Origin: Clostridia bacterium
Lineage (GTDB): Bacteria > Bacillota > Clostridia > Oscillospirales > CAG-272
Assembly (NCBI GenBank): GCA_017452215.1
Contig: JAFTMU010000383.1
Coordinates: forward strand, 1-6,013
DNA length: 6,013 bases
Reading direction: 5' to 3'
The position numbers and the translations under genes were made by a program. Below, one piece after another: positions 5,481 to 6,013 of this stretch (its first letter is position 1; each line of letters starts with the position of its first letter). The notes beneath the pieces are model-generated. The model had not been told where the DNA came from. It did no database searches and saw nothing but the letters and a program-made list of their open reading frames with translations.

Positions 5481-6013
5481 ATGAAACTGATACACTGCGC
5501 AGATCTGCACTTGGATTCCCCCATGGAATCCAACCTGTCTCCCGAAAAGGCAAGGGAGCGCAAGGGCGAGATCCGCTCTGCCTTTGCCAATATGGTGCGC
5601 ATCGCCGCTGAGGGAGGCGTGGAGGCGATCTTGATTTCGGGCGACCTGTTTGATAGCGATCACATCACCAAAAGCACGCAAAAATACGTAGTCGACCTGA
5701 TCTCCTCTTATCCCGCCCTGCATTTTTATTATCTGGCAGGGAACCACGATCGGGGAAGCGTGTTGAAGGATCCCGCAATCAAGCCGCAAAACCTCTACGT
5801 TTTCGACGACGGCTGGACAAGCTATGAGGAGGGCGAGGTGGTGATCACGGGAAGTGAACGCCCCAACGAGGAGACCCTTTCTCTCTCTCCCAACCGCATC
5901 AATATCGTCATGCTCCACGGACAGGAGCGTGCGGGCGGCGGAGCGGCACGGGAGGATATCATTCGCTTTGGCAAGCTCAAGGGAAAAAACATCGATTACG
6001 TGGCGCTGGGGCA
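5481..6013 (+). CDS. SbcD/YhaO-type metallophosphoesterase (DNA repair exonuclease subunit), partial
   Basis: The first 177 residues are present; the frame is open at the window end. The calcineurin-like metallophosphoesterase motifs are clear and in order: DLH (D8, H10) in HCADLHLDSP, GDLFD (54-58), GNHD (87-90) and LHGQE (145-149). The window ends at VALG, where the family's GHxH motif would be expected. The beginning MKLIHCADLHLDSP is closer to YhaO-like proteins of Firmicutes than to E. coli SbcD. Family knowledge: these are Mn2+-dependent nucleases that normally pair with an SbcC/Rad50-like ATPase (YhaN in Bacillus), often encoded just downstream, in DNA end processing. AGAGGAAG (5463-5470) lies ten bases before the ATG and AGGG sits closer (5476-5479). 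It is separated from pyk by a strong terminator and has its own promoter, so it is an independent unit. Confidence 0.88.
   Translation, partial: MKLIHCADLHLDSPMESNLSPEKARERKGEIRSAFANMVRIAAEGGVEAILISGDLFDSDHITKSTQKYVVDLISSYPALHFYYLAGNHDRGSVLKDPAIKPQNLYVFDDGWTSYEEGEVVITGSERPNEETLSLSPNRINIVMLHGQERAGGGAAREDIIRFGKLKGKNIDYVALG

Noticed and set aside
1..6013. CRISPR array, tRNA, rRNA, riboswitch or a named anti-phage system
   Set aside because: No regularly spaced repeats, tRNA-like folds or long structured leaders were seen. The HD-membrane-Nudix set does not match a defence system I can name.

Overview
The window looks like chromosomal DNA from a Gram-positive anaerobe of the Bacillota, most likely a Clostridia-type gut organism. 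The reasons are the strong sigma-A promoters (TTGACT-17-TATAAT, TTGTTA-17-TATACT), purine-rich Shine-Dalgarno sites at good spacing before every gene, short leaders, intrinsic terminators, a pyruvate kinase of Firmicutes type and a YhaO-like nuclease. The organism call is inference; no rRNA or other marker is present.

Layout from left to right: (1) Positions 1-200 hold a non-coding element of about 165 bp made of three hairpins, followed by a perfect 15-bp palindrome. (2) A consensus promoter drives a compact cytoplasmic GH78-like (alpha-L-rhamnosidase-type) glycosidase, 294-1823, +. (3) A bidirectional terminator separates it from a convergent, minus-strand, three-gene operon: an HD-domain phosphohydrolase (3004-3600), a four-helix membrane protein of unknown function (2357-3007) and a MutT-like Nudix hydrolase (1881-2360). 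Both junctions are 4-base ATGA overlaps, so the three proteins are probably translated as a coupled unit from one promoter at 3635-3663. (4) Divergent from that operon is a complete pyruvate kinase gene, pyk (3759-5186, +). (5) After pyk comes a second copy of the 165-bp element in opposite orientation (5221-5385), acting as terminator DNA on both its flanks. (6) The window ends inside a gene for an SbcD/YhaO-type metallophosphoesterase (5481 onward, +) with its own promoter.

The genes do not form one pathway. The pieces that plausibly work together are the three coupled minus-strand genes (two predicted phosphate-ester or nucleotide hydrolases and a membrane protein). The most unusual feature is the pair of near-identical inverted, hairpin-rich elements enclosing about 5.05 kb of otherwise ordinary genes. 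They look like members of a dispersed repeat family that settles in intergenic spaces and supplies terminators. Confirming this needs a genome-wide search that cannot be run here.
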